From: Anthoceros angustus
Taxonomy: Eukaryota; Streptophyta; Anthocerotopsida; Anthocerotales; Anthocerotaceae
Length of the DNA: 64,000 nucleotides
NCBI GenBank assembly: GCA_010909165.1
Contig: MU008160.1
Span: 1,240,001 to 1,304,000 of the forward strand
Direction: 5' to 3'
Part shown: positions 22,126 through 31,890 of the stretch, piece after piece
How positions within the stretch are numbered: position 1 is the stretch's first letter
How the letters are laid out: every line of letters begins with the position of its first letter
Translations under genes and position numbers: made by a program
The notes under the pieces: model-generated
What the model saw: only the letters and a program-made list of their open reading frames with translations
Database searches by the model: none
Told to the model about the DNA's origin: nothing

Positions 22126-23192
22126 CTTTTAGGTGTCCTACAATATGGCTTGGGCTCAATGGGTTTTACAGGCTCCACAATAGTAGGCCTTGGAGTCCAA
22201 CCCATCCAGTTAAATTTGCGATCACCATTTATCTTTTTCTGCAGATAGATTGATCGCATTGCCTGCCTCCACCTACAAGATACAATGGATATATGTAAAG
22301 TCATAAACAAAGGCAAATATGCACAATATTTCTATAGGAGACATGTATATATCTTACTTGGTTGCCTTATCTTCATATGTCAATTTATCCCCTTCATATC
22401 CATCATGGTATTGCAAGGTTATAGGATTGTAGGCTGTGCTATTTTTATTAGAAATATTTCCGACATTTTTTCGCCTCTCTGCCTCCCGTTTTTCTTGTTT
22501 CAAGAATGACTCTTCCCTGCCTGTTCTTAAATCATATTCTCTACACATCTTAATATTGCGCCATTCTTGATACATAGCCTGGAATATATGGAAACATGAG
22601 CTGAAAGATTCGAAAAATGAGAAGTTTGATAGTATTTGTATGATTGTATCACAAATTTTCTCTTCTAGAACAAAATAATAATCTCAAGGTAAATTTAAAA
22701 ACCTGTATACCTCTTGTTTCCTTCTAGCATTATGACGCTCTGCTTTGAGCATTCCGGCAACATCTCGCCGAAAACGTTCATAGCGATCCCCTTCATAAGC
22801 TAGTGAGTCCTTTTTCTGATCAACCAAGTTGGGATACCAAGGATGTCTTTGAAAAGAGAAATCCCTTGCACACAATCTTTGTTTCTCAAAAAAATCCTGC
22901 AATGAATAATTAGACGATGAGAAGATATCTCTTCTTCAGATGCTCTTCAATCAAGCACCTTGATATACCATACAAATTTGATTCCAATTTGAGAAAAAAC
23001 TGTACTCACGGTATTTCCAGCACCATAATGTCTTTTCTCCTTTAACACATGATCTGGAGCATATCCCCATTTACGTGGAAACCTTGAAGGGTCTATGGGA
23101 GGTCTCTTCGTTTTACCCAAGGCGACCTTTTTTATCAAACCTTTTTGCGGAGGAGGATCAAATGCGACGGAGCCAAATAATCGGACAGGCAT
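22126..23192 (-). CDS. Unknown multi-exon gene in AT-rich island (possible axonemal-type protein), 3' end undefined
   Basis: Four exons read on the minus strand: 23192-23010 (ATG at 23192), 22896-22711, 22578-22358 and 22272-22126. Each has GT-AG borders and the phases agree, giving 245 residues and still open at a gtaagg donor. The product is basic and rich in Arg/Lys/Glu/Tyr, with DPSRFPRKWGYAPDHVLKEK, a helical block LKAERHNARRKQE, and YNPITLQYHDGYEG. There are no membrane segments. Short PxNP/NPIT-type boxes between charged helices remind me of microtubule-inner proteins of cilia, which plants with swimming sperm retain, but I cannot assign a family. The exons are as AT-rich as the surrounding island. 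Confidence 0.6.
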
Positions 23193-25340
23193 CTTGTCCA
23201 AAATTTGTGAGCAATCTATAGCTTGCTCATGTTTTAGATTGAAAAGAAAGTCACGAACGACCTCAAAAAGCTAGAGGCATAGAGTACCCATGATCACTAC
23301 CAATTCCACGACAACATACCAAAGCTAGACAACTCGTTGTTTGAGGTAGACAAAAATTCTCATCAAGTAGATGACAATTTTGGTACAATTCAGGAGCCAT
23401 ATATCTCAGAGACCTCCAATCACGCAGGTAAAAATCATGGATGCTAAGCCAATGTTAAGCACAAGCATAAGCTGATTGTCCAGAAGAACAGTGAACCATA
23501 TATGCCCAAGGGTTTTAAAACGACTGATGATATTAAGCACAACGTCACACCACTGCGGACAGGAGTCAACAGCGAAGAGTTGGTGAAGGCTCCAAATGCT
23601 TTCGGCGAGAAGGGATTCAGTTGCATTTGTCGTTAAGTAACGGAGTTAGTTGTAAGCTGATGGTCAAAGTGAGCGTTTTTGTCCGGGTGAGTCGTGACCC
23701 TTGGTTCGAAGTTCCAGCAAGTTCACAGTCGCGAAAAAGTCGATTCAACGATCAACAGACATGTCAGTGGTCACCGAAAGTTTTACAACTGAATTACCAT
23801 GTCTTTTGCTCCTTGTATCCATTTCTTTTGCTGCCCTGTCTTCGTTTCTCTTGCTCTCCTTTTATCAGGCAGCCTGTCTGCCAGGTGAAGCAGAGAGAGG
23901 CGTGCCACACACGTCTGGAAAGTGGCAGGAGCTGTACTGTACATGAGTGATGGTGAAAAAGCAAAAAGCGAGCTGGTTGGTACAGAAAGCTGCAGCAGTA
24001 ACTGGGTTGCATTCAGGCGGAAGTTCCGCTCAAGGATACCTTCATAGGTCCGTTGAATCCCCCAATGACACATGCGATCTTTGTTTGCTCGGGGATTGGT
24101 TTGGGTACCCTGTCCAATCAAGACACACAGACTCCATCTTGCTATGTTGGGCACATCCGCTTTGCCTGCAGCGTCTCAAAAGTGATCTCTAATAATTGAT
24201 CTTGTGTGTTTTAGCTTGTCAAGTTGCTGCAAGTTGCTGCAATTAGCGCTCCGTCTCTAATAGAAGGCAGGAACCAGCAGAACAGGGAACCGCGTGCCTA
24301 ATAAGAGGCCCTGAAACTCGGTGGTGGCAGGCCCCAGTTGATGCCAGGTGTGAACTACGTTTGTAGCTGCTGCCTGCAAGCTTACCAATTCAAGGAAGAG
24401 TGGATGCAATGACCTGGACTTGTCGGACTTGCCACTGCCATCCACTCTGGAGTCCAGAATGTACACTGTGCTTTGCGTGCAAGGCAGCCACGTCCAGAAA
24501 AGCAGACCAACCTCCACCAACAGCAACCTTGGAAAGGCGTGGATGCGGTCCCGAGGCAGTTGGCACAGCTGCAGTCCCGAGGCAGTTGGCACAGATGCAC
24601 GACATGATGTTCTTTAGCACCCTGGTACGGCTGCAAGCCTGCAAGTTCAACCTGCAAGGGTTGTCAAAACCTAATTCTGGCCCCAGAACAGATGATGCCA
24701 TGGCCATGCAGGCCTCAGCTCCAGCGGTCATAGGCTATGGCGGAGACCGACACCTGCAGGCCAACAACTTGCGAGAGGAATCTCCAGAGCCGCACATGCG
24801 TCAGACGGCCCTGCGCCCCTCATTGGAGCCGGCATGGCATTGACTCCAGGGTCTCAAAATGTGAAACCCTAGGCCCCGACGTCAGCTGTGAGCTCAGGGT
24901 ATAAAACTTGTGGTTTCCTGCTGGACGGAAGCGCAGGCAGCATGTGCTGCCGAGCCAGAGGCAGCGGCCCAGTGGAATGAGTGCACAGCACACTTCGCGG
25001 TTGCCACTCACCAGTTAGGAAAAGATATGGCGCGGGACGGGGAAGGCGAGCTGCACGAGTCCCGACTTCCCACGACCAGCATTAAGAACGACACGCATGC
25101 CAGTCACGGGCGAGGAAAAGATATGGCGCGCGTCGAGCGTGCCTGTCGATGGGGCTCACAAAATCTTCCTCCGGTGCGGCAGGCGGCATTGGGCTAGCGT
25201 ATCAAAACCAGGGCCGCCATTGGCGCGCCAGCAACAGCCCCAATCCCGTTGGCTTTCTGCCAAGCGTATGCGGATCCCGCCTGCTTTCTGTGTGCCGTTT
25301 GTTGCTGTCATCGCGCTCCGAAAAAGTGGAGAAAAACAAA
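23193..25340. other. No supportable gene
   Basis: Mixed composition. An open frame at 24400-24843 begins with a Cys pair cluster (WTCRTCHCHP, then ECTLC) but the remainder has no domain and both strands are open in several frames, so it is not called. A gttgctgcaa motif is duplicated in tandem near 24222-24241. Confidence 0.4.
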
Positions 25341-25347
25341 ATCACTG

Positions 25348-25475
25348 CGGACTTCCCAAAGTCCGTGTTCCGTGTTGGTTCATGTGTTTCGAGAGAGAAC
25401 CTGTTTCATGGCAACCACGGACTTTCGAAAGTCCGTGATGGTTCATGGGTTTCAAGAGAGAACCTGTTTCATGGA
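25348..25475. repeat. ~70-bp tandem duplicate with palindromic core
   Basis: Copy 1 begins with an imperfect palindrome at 25348-25365 (cggacttcccaaagtccg). Copy 2 begins with a perfect 18-bp palindrome at 25418-25435 (cggactttcgaaagtccg). Both continue with ggttcatg.gtttc.agagagaacctgtttcatgg. Confidence 0.8.
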
Positions 25476-26071
25476 TTTTGTTTCTTTTTGGTGAATAGAT
25501 CAACTACCTATTTATATTTCACTTTCAACGGACTTATGAAGGTATCCTTGAGGTTCCATCACCCGATAGCACGAATCCTCAACTCTCTCCAGCAAAAATC
25601 CTGAAGCCTTCCTCGGATAACTTCGGGTGAAAAATGATCGATCATGCAGGGAGATTAGGGCTTGGAACTCTGATCAGGGTTTCTACTTTTCATCAAAGTA
25701 GCAGTGTGTGGTGCCTGTGAGTTTGGCCTGTGAGTTTGGCAACAATGCAGGTGCCCTGAAGTATTTTAAAGGCTCAGCTGGCCGCTTGTACCTGGTGGAT
25801 AGTTGCCTTTACCAGGAATTTGGTTCAGGTGATGGCGGCAGCTGCAGAAACCCGAAGTGGGACAGCGGACATTTTGTGCTACAGTGCGAAACAAGCAGCC
25901 ATCGACTAAGACGCATTTCCACATTACAATTTCAAACTCGGCCCTTGGTCCCTGAGGTAGCCATTGCGAATGTCTGAAAAGATTAACACAGAACTAGAGT
26001 AAGAACAGTGTGTAATCAGAGCCTCCCCACAGCCTGCAAATGTGACCATGGACTGATCAGCCCTGGTACCT

Positions 26072-26110
26072 ACCTCAATCACCATGCCCGATGTGCATGG
26101 TGATTGAGGT
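26072..26110. repeat. Perfect hairpin, 16-bp arms
   Basis: acctcaatcaccatgc at 26072-26087 is followed by a 7-nt loop and its exact reverse complement at 26095-26110. It lies between unannotated DNA and a 41-bp tandem repeat. Confidence 0.8.
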
Positions 26111-26164
26111 TTCAAGTGGATGTGGTGAGGGATGCGATGACTGCTGTAATGGAGGCCTTAAAAA

Positions 26165-26287
26165 ATGGTCAGCCCGGGAGGATGCTATAATAGAGGCCTT
26201 CAAAGATGGTCAGCCAGGGAGGATGCTATAATAGAGGCCTTCAAAGATGGTCAACCCGGGAGGATGTGGAGGATGCCGGAGGAAGCG
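26165..26287. repeat. 41-bp tandem repeat, about three units
   Basis: Units starting atggtcagcc or atggtcaacc begin at 26165, 26206 and 26247. The first two are nearly identical; the third diverges after its first ~18 bases. Confidence 0.8.
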
Positions 26288-26394
26288 GTTGCGGGAGGAC
26301 TACGAGGATGCTGGAGGGAAGGGATGGCACATGCACGAGTAGGAAACAGATCCGGAGGTCGTGGTGGCGGGGCCGACAGTAAACCGGTTCCAGG

Positions 26395-26660
26395 TTTAGG
26401 GGTTCACAAGTTTAGGGTTTCTTGCGGCAACTGATCTTCTAGGTTTAGGGTTTCACAAATCTTGGGTTCCACAAGTTTAGGGTTTCACAAGTTTAGGGTT
26501 TTGCAGCAGCTGATCTTCTAGGTTTAGGGTTTCACAAATTTAGGGTTCCACATGTTTAGGGTTTTACGGTAGCTGATCTTCTAGGTTTAGGGTTTCACGT
26601 GTATAGGGTTCTACAAGTTTAGGGTTTTACGGCAGCTGATCTTCCAGGTTCAGGGACGGA
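26395..26660. repeat. Telomere-like degenerate minisatellite with higher-order units
   Basis: About twelve copies of tttaggg or close variants, mostly spaced 16 bp apart (tttagggtttcacaag type). They are grouped into larger units that each begin ctgatcttctagg (about 26431, 26510, 26573 and 26636), the middle two 63 bp apart. This is not a plain TTTAGGG array, so it is not a chromosome end. Confidence 0.8.
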
Positions 26661-26730
26661 CACCGGCTATAGTTGACAAACAAATTGGAGAGTGGGGCAC
26701 CTAGTTTTGAATAAGGTTCCTTCATATTTC

Positions 26731-27560
26731 CATGTGGCCTCCTTCGTCCACATCTGGGAAGGAAACTCCTTGCCCCGTCTGCAGAATTTTATATAAGGGT
26801 ATTGTTGGTGCGAAGAGACACATGGGCTTGATGCACAAGGACTTTGACCGAAATGCATGGGAGGCTCATGTGAGGGCTACATCTTCTGGCATTGTTGCTC
26901 CTTCCTCCTCACATCCGTCTACTCCCCTAGAGCCTCCGCCAGAGTCTTGGCAATGGTTGCGGGCGCAATTTTAATCTTTTGGCTCTTTATGACACGAGTC
27001 TCCCGGGACTCCACCTTTTTCGGCGTCTCCCCATCGACTACAAGACGATGTCCGCTTGGCCTACATGCTTCCCTTGGAGGGCCTCGCGTAGAACTCACGA
27101 GATGAAGCAGGCTGGACTTTGCTCCTTTTTCTTCCCCGGTGGTGTCTCTGTCGCTCTAGAGGTAGGAATTAAGGTCACAAGGAGGTTGCCTCTCGGCTCC
27201 GCCGTTTCCGGGTCGGGGACCGGTAGGCTCCTCAGGAAGAGGGTGGCTGTGTTGCTCGATCCAGGTTGGAGTCGGCTAAGCTTGATCAGGTTTGTCAAGA
27301 CCCCGTGAAGGCGCGTCACAAAAGGTTCCTCTTCCTTGGTCACTTAGGCGAGTATGCTAGGGCTGCCCGGGCATTTTGACCAGAGCTGGTGGCTCCGGCG
27401 TCCGATGAGACTATTGCTGCTCTTCGGGTCCTTCACCCGGCTCCAGATGTCTACCGGATATCTTGGAGTTTATGGCTGAGGAGCCCTTCTGTCTGGACAA
27501 GGTGGTTTTTGGTCGCGCTCTAACTACCGCCCAGGCTCTCTTCTAGGGATCTTTCTGGAA
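26731..27560 (+). mobile_element. Decayed non-LTR retrotransposon fragment
   Basis: The frame from 26732 contains a C2H2 finger, CPVCRILYKGIVGAKRHMGL followed by MH (C-x2-C-x12-H-x4-H), of the kind found at the front of some LINE-type ORFs. Downstream, in other frames with stops, 27350-27480 reads GEYARAARAF and then LVAPASDETIAALRVLHPAP. This resembles the segment 'GELSRAARAL.S.GLAP.T.ET...LR.LHP' found between the N-terminal finger and the reverse transcriptase of such elements. No reverse transcriptase block remains. Family assignment is tentative. Confidence 0.5.
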
Positions 27561-27799
27561 CTGCGTGGAAAGTTAGTCCTTCAAGGGAGGACAAAAAATA
27601 GAAGGGTGCTAAATTATGTAGTTTTTAACTATCCTTCCCTATGTCACTCGGAGGACAAAAAAACAAAGGACACAAACAGCAAATGCGAAATCACAAACGG
27701 CTGTGTGCATGTCACTCCTTCAAGGATAGCGAAAAGAGAAAAGGATGCATCCACTAAATGGTCATTGGAACATTAGAATGTAGAAAAGAATCCAAAGGA

Positions 27800-27871
27800 G
27801 GCATTGCAAGAATTGAACTCGCCCATCTCTTGTGGCCTAACTAAGGCATTATACCACTGAACTAAATGCTG
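27800..27871 (-). pseudogene. tRNA-like relic with A and B boxes
   Basis: Read on the minus strand, the sequence has a tRNA D-arm/A-box (tagttcagtggta), a T-arm/B-box (gcgagttcaattcttgc, 5-bp stem with 7-nt loop) and partly pairing ends (gcatt/aatgc). The anticodon stem does not fold convincingly, so it is likely a degenerate tRNA or a tRNA-derived SINE head. Identity cannot be given. Confidence 0.4.
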
Positions 27872-27997
27872 TTCATTTTATTCTTGTCTCGGGATTACAG
27901 TTTGGTATCACAATAATTCAATTATACTCTTAATTGTGAAAGTCCTCTAGGCCTTTTGAAACAGCCTCCGAACAAAAGAAAAGAAATAATATTTTTG

Positions 27998-29113
27998 TTA
28001 CCGTAAATAAGAATACAATACAGCCAGCTCTCGTTGGAATGTGGGCGAAGCCTGGAGTTCAGCCAAATAGTATGTGAGGGGATGATTAAGCTGTTTTGTG
28101 TCATACAACCCCATCTTGATTACTTGGCGATCGTATGCTCGTCCAGCTGCCTCTGCCGTGTTCCAGCTGTTGCATCTCGACGTCCGACCAGATGCCACTC
28201 CCATGTTCTGAATTTGTCGAAACATACCTACTTGACCCTTATTGATATCGAATATGTAAGCCTCATACTTTGTTTGCCTGGAGTTTCGATCGGGCATATC
28301 TGCAGCTGTTCTGTATCGTCCTCGCATGTACACGCCGTGGGGCAGGCCTTTGCATAGATGGCGGGGAATGAAGTGACACCGTTCATGAACCTCCATCCTC
28401 ACGTAACCTATCACTTCGCGCCAGTCTGTGATGGCCACCCAGTGTGGACGTTGTAGGCGTTGCAGATATAGCTGTAAATCTTGAGGTTCTTTGAAATTCA
28501 GTTTCACTTTTCTATGGCCGGGATACCTGAAGCCACGTAGAAACAGCATGATCTGCACCATGTCGTGGAGTATAGCTGCCCCCATCGCACAATCACATTG
28601 TCCTAGATAAATCTGCCCCCTGCTGGAGCCTTTCGGCCAATTGCCAGGCAGAAAAATCTGCACTTGGTAGGTTTGGTTTCGAGCATTCCAGAACACTCCG
28701 TGATATTTGTCTCCTTTACCTGGATCCATGTTGTCCTCAGTTTGAGCATCCTCGGGATCGCCTGAACCACTGTGGATATCCCTACGCGCCTTTTTCCGAG
28801 GCCCTCCGTCCCGCGTTGCCACCACAGTCCTCAGCATCCTCTGTAAATCCTCCATGGTGGGCGGTTGTGGTGGTGGTATCTTTCGTTTCATTTCGTCAAT
28901 CAATTCCGCAATGTGTATCAGCTCCAATGTATGCCGAGTTGGGCTACAAGGGTTGTCTGATTGGATGAAGCTCCAGGGTAAGGAGGGAGTGGTGCCGGCT
29001 TCCACCTTGCTTGCTTCTTCGGGGTCGAGACAGAAATTATTCTGGACGAGCATTTTCAGGCCCTCATCCACCCACAGCCAGGGGACAGGGCTAGCAGGAG
29101 AAACTTCCTCCAT
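27998..29113 (-). CDS. Double-AP2-like protein, copy A
   Basis: Single-exon frame of 371 residues. Order of parts: an N-terminal block with PWLWVDEGLKMLVQNNFCL; a Pro-rich segment with PPTMEDLQRML; a basic stretch (PRKKARRD); a first AP2/ERF-like domain (YHGVFWNARNQTYQVQI ... IYLGQCDCAMGAAILHD); a linker block LQRPHWVAITDWREVIGYVR; and a second AP2-like half-domain (KYEAYIFDINKGQVGMF ... WNTAEAAGRAYDRQVIKMGL). AP2/ERF domains bind DNA in plant transcription factors and also occur in homing-type endonucleases. Here the first domain has lost several usual DNA-contact residues. Two further copies are at 38651-37440 and 62844 onward. Function unknown. Confidence 0.75.
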   Translation of the reverse strand: MEEVSPASPVPWLWVDEGLKMLVQNNFCLDPEEASKVEAGTTPSLPWSFIQSDNPCSPTRHTLELIHIAELIDEMKRKIPPPQPPTMEDLQRMLRTVVATRDGGPRKKARRDIHSGSGDPEDAQTEDNMDPGKGDKYHGVFWNARNQTYQVQIFLPGNWPKGSSRGQIYLGQCDCAMGAAILHDMVQIMLFLRGFRYPGHRKVKLNFKEPQDLQLYLQRLQRPHWVAITDWREVIGYVRMEVHERCHFIPRHLCKGLPHGVYMRGRYRTAADMPDRNSRQTKYEAYIFDINKGQVGMFRQIQNMGVASGRTSRCNSWNTAEAAGRAYDRQVIKMGLYDTKQLNHPLTYYLAELQASPTFQRELAVLYSYLR

Positions 29114-29480
29114 AATTTACTGAGAGCAAATGCCGGTAGCACGAATTGCCCAAGCAGCGAGACAGGGAGGGTGGAACGCAGCAGTTCTGAGACAGTCCGT
29201 TTAAAGAAATAGCACGAAGTACAAAACTTTTGTGCTGTGGAATTCTGATGCTACCACTTTGAATTTGACTATCCTTCTCGCAAGCAGATGAGGCAAGTTG
29301 AAGCCACCACGCTGGGGAGGAGGATCACACACAGCCGGCGCTGAAAATGGGAAGCGGACAGCATTCCCTACGGCAGGCCAATCGTTGAATGAGATCTAGA
29401 ACTGGAAAGACATGCGGTGGGAATCTCAGGGCATGGAAGCGCAGATGCACAGGGTTTCAGGGATGTGGAATGCCATGAGT

Positions 29481-31186
29481 TCAGTCTACAATGTTGTTGA
29501 GCTCCCCAATGCCTTCAATTTGAATCCGGATTTCATCACCCGGCACCAGATGACGAGGAGGGTTGAAACCAGAACCAACACCAGCGGGTGTTCCTGTCGC
29601 GATGATGTCTCCGGGCTGTAGGGTGATACCTGCTGAGATGGTTTCAATCAGCTCTGGTATAGAAAAGATCATTTGTGAAGTCCGACCATCCTGCCACACC
29701 GCCGTAAAGTCAAGGTGGGAACATCATTGTAGCAAAGGAAACTGCCTCATCAGAACCTTGACTGGAGGTTCCGTCAAACCTGTCGCAACTCGTCGTTTAT
29801 CCAGCATTGGATTCGCAAGTCAAGGCCATTGACTGTAGATGCAGGTGCGATGGATGGGCCCATTGGACAGAATGTATCACAACTTTTCCCCAAGAACCAC
29901 TGGCAGTGAAGAAACATATCACATACTCAGTGTAAGAGCCATGTTCCTGTTGTAAATGACATGGGCGGAACGGTTAGAGTCACCTGCCTGTTGATGACGT
30001 TTCTGCAAGTCCCTCGCTGTTACATCATTCAGTATGGTGTACCTGGACGAAAGCAACGGAACGTGGTGATATCAGCAGTAGGCAACAGAGCTGAACCAGG
30101 GTATGCCAGGACAAGGTCCACCACTGACCCAAAGACGTGCGACATGGCTTCCTCTCTTGAAATATTGTGGCCACTTCTGCCTATGATCACTGCAAGCTCT
30201 GCAACATGGGAGAGCAACATAAGATCAAAGTCTGAAGTCAAAATTAAGGACGAATGAGGTAGACAGCGACAGGTGAGCTGTCTCTTCACAGTGTTACCTG
30301 CTTCATAGTCCACCTGTGAAGACACTCCATGAGGATACTTGATAGCAGCTCCAGGCCCCACAACTGACTGTGGTGCTTTTGTGAAGACGATCGGATGCTA
30401 CAAAGTGGGGCAGAAATGTGCAAGCTGTGAAGATCCCAGTTCCAGACTTGGAAGTTCAAACTTCTCCATAGGGGCGAGGCTAACCTTTGGCGCATCCGGA
30501 GTCGTTATACCTGGAGCAGATTTCCAGGTGTCCACTTCCTTCACGTGGTCCAGATAATTCTTCCCGATGCACATGATGACACCACGGGGCCTGGGAATTG
30601 GGGCCAGGACCTTCACTTCACTCAGCTTTTGTGAGCTCTTGTCCACCACATCCAATCTGCAACAAGACCGACGAACAGTGGGTTGTATAGTCAGGAATAC
30701 CATGCTAAGAGATGATTCATGGCAGCCACAACCTAATCAAGCCTGAACTCACCTGTCTTTTATATCACTCCAGTTCTGTATAACATCCATCATGTCATTG
30801 TACTCTGGAAAAACAGTGTCACCTGACGAGCTTAAAACCTCCTGCAAAGGCCTGTTGTCCCAGATCAGTCACTTCCCGGCATCAGCAATCAAATGCTCAG
30901 AAATTAGCGAAGCTACCGAGGAACTGCTCTCAAGTTACCAGAAGTCATCCCCACGCACAATCCCAACGGCGGTCCGCCCCTCCTTGGACTCGAATGTTAT
31001 AAGCTTGAAGCCACTGCCTAAAAGACAAGAGAGAGACAGTTGTGCTTGGTACTGAGCAGCTTGAGAGCAAAATCTGAGACAGCGTGAATCAAGTATTATG
31101 GAAGCAGCGCATTGCCCACCAGTGCCTCCTGAACCTTCAGCAAGGTCCTTCTCCAGAGGAGCAAACAGGGGTTTCCTAGCCGCCAT
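29481..31186 (-). CDS. Fumarylacetoacetate hydrolase (FAH) family protein
   Basis: Multiple short exons on the minus strand encode the FAH fold. FKLITFESKEGRTAVGIVRG is the N-terminal start of the fold (about 31010). Then come an exon with EYNDMMDVIQNWSDIKD, one with PRPRGVIMCIGKNYLDHVKE, one with PIVFTKAPQSVVGPGAAI, one with AELAVIIGRSGHNISREEAM, and one with YTILNDVTARDLQKRH. The last two are exon 29899-29780 (WFLGKSCDTFCPMGPSIAPA) and exon 29690-29481 (DGRTSQMIFSIPELIETIS to the stop). FAH-family enzymes hydrolyse or decarboxylate acyl-pyruvate-type substrates using a metal held by acidic residues, and family residues are visible in the expected places. The intron before 29899 appears to use a GC donor. 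The start at 31186 (MAARKPLFAPLEK) is my choice; a longer upstream frame exists. Which substrate is unknown. Confidence 0.78.
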
Positions 31187-31890
31187 GCTAGACAACCTGA
31201 ACCGCGCAACCTGCCTCGAATTGCCCGCTTGGAGCCAGCCTCCAGAAATGACAGAATGTCGCCTCCACGAAGCTACTGCATCCAACGACCCTGAACCGAC
31301 GAGTTCCGGGTAGTCCGTAACGGCTGGTAGTGGAAGGCACCGGACCCCAAGCATCACAATGTGACTGAGAGAGGCCAGATGTGCGACAGGAAGGTTCAAG
31401 TTCCCCAACCGGGACGGGGACACCATTGGTGCTCACAGACAGCATCCATGCATGTCCACATCCCGGGAATCCCCAATCCTAGAACAGATAACAATTAGCT
31501 TTAACTGTAAAGGCATTACCCGACCAGATTAGCCCTGACTGTGAAGCTTCCTTCTGCTGGAAGGTTTATGATAATATATAAATCATAAGTCTCCACATAC
31601 ATCAGAAAAAGCTCTAGATAATCTTGAATACGCTCGTCCGGATTCTTCAGACATTGCGTGCAGCTCACACAAGCCAGCTCTGCCACAGGGCACAAGCGTG
31701 GCTCTCGCTGCAGCCTCCTAACATCTCATATGGTCCTATGTACACAACTCTTCCAGTGGAGAAAAAAAGGAGGGGCCATCCTCCACACGCACTGAATCCT
31801 AAGCCAGTCCTAAGGAAATATTGAAGCAGCCGGATGGTCCAGCCGCCGAAGAATTCTCCTTTTTGTACAGTGCCAGACTCCATAAAGCAG
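31187..31890. other. Intergenic between FAH-family and FLAP1-like genes
   Basis: Likely the FAH-family promoter and the 3' region of the next minus-strand gene. No other coding signal; short frames on both strands look random. Confidence 0.4.

Noticed and set aside
24400-24843. 147-codon frame with paired cysteines (possible zinc finger)
   Set aside because: Cys spacing does not fit RanBP2 or other fingers I know, and the remainder lacks any pattern.
26395-26660. Chromosome end
   Set aside because: TTTAGGG cores are interrupted and genes continue on both sides.
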